Origin: Oscillospiraceae bacterium
GTDB taxonomy: Bacteria > Bacillota > Clostridia > Oscillospirales > Ruminococcaceae
Reading direction: 5' to 3'
DNA: 7,053 nt
NCBI GenBank assembly: GCA_031281115.1
Contig: JAITFV010000113.1
Location: 1-7,053 of the forward strand
The position numbers were made by a program, and so were the translations under genes. How positions within the stretch are numbered: the first letter of the stretch is position 1; each line of letters begins with the position of its first letter. This document shows positions 6,901 through 7,053 of this stretch, in pieces. The notes below the pieces were generated by a model. It saw nothing but the letters and a program-made list of their open reading frames with translations. It did not search any database and was not told where the DNA came from.

Positions 6901-7053
6901 ATGAAAGGCGCAACAACCGCGCAGAAAAACATCGTCAAGAACATAATAATAGCCGTGCTGGCAGTAGCTGTTATCATCTTAATAGTTATACCGCTGCTTG
7001 CCGCCGACGCCGAATCTTTAACCAACGTGACCGAAAGAACAGAGATAGAGCGG
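6901..7053 (+). CDS. N-terminus of a membrane-anchored or secreted protein, cut by the window end
   Basis: Fifty-one codons are open to the end of the window with no stop. The N-terminus is short and basic (Lys at 2, 9 and 13), followed by one strongly hydrophobic segment (about 15-33) and then a polar stretch with Asp, Glu and Thr. This is the layout of a signal-anchor with the rest outside the cell. A signal peptide cleaved near the LLAADA sequence (32-37) is also possible. I do not recognise the family from this fragment. One guess is a HlyD-like membrane-fusion protein as found in other Clostridia, but nothing diagnostic is present. In many Firmicutes the gene after rplI is a cytoplasmic one such as dnaB, and this start does not resemble DnaB. 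Confidence 0.8.
   Translation, partial: MKGATTAQKNIVKNIIIAVLAVAVIILIVIPLLAADAESLTNVTERTEIER

Overview
The window looks like chromosomal DNA from a Gram-positive anaerobe of the Clostridia, possibly an uncultured Oscillospiraceae/Ruminococcaceae-type gut bacterium. This rests on gene content and order (RNase J, then the c-di-AMP phosphodiesterase GdpP, then ribosomal protein L9), strong Shine-Dalgarno sites, a TTG start and sigma-A-type promoters. G+C is moderate, roughly 45-50% by eye. Species cannot be read from the sequence. All genes lie on the + strand and coding density is high. I see no tRNA, rRNA, CRISPR array, insertion sequence, attachment site or phage gene.

Layout. Positions 1-61 are a short upstream region with a plausible promoter and ribosome-binding site. 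62-2395 encodes a three-part sugar-nucleotide protein: an NTP-transferase domain, a left-handed beta-helix repeat region, and a phosphohexomutase-like C-terminus that appears to have lost its catalytic loops. A fully consensus sigma-A promoter sits across the end of that gene (2385-2413). It drives a short leader with a hairpin, followed by RNase J (2477-4339), which carries an unusual lysine-rich N-terminal extension. GdpP (4371-6338, TTG start) follows 31 bases later. The 116-base gap before rplI holds a second candidate promoter, an orphan Shine-Dalgarno-like sequence, two abutting hairpins and a possible 20-codon leader ORF. L9 (6455-6898) is followed after 2 bases by the start of a membrane-anchored protein that runs off the window (6901-7053).

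How they fit together. The first gene likely supplies or regulates activated sugar for cell-surface polysaccharide. RNase J performs mRNA turnover and rRNA processing. GdpP degrades c-di-AMP, which controls osmolyte/potassium balance and wall homeostasis. L9 is a structural ribosomal protein. The second to fifth genes probably form one transcription unit with an internal promoter before rplI. Overall this is conserved housekeeping territory rather than a new system. The points worth a second look are the leader structures before rnj and rplI, the RNase J extension, and the apparently dead mutase domain.
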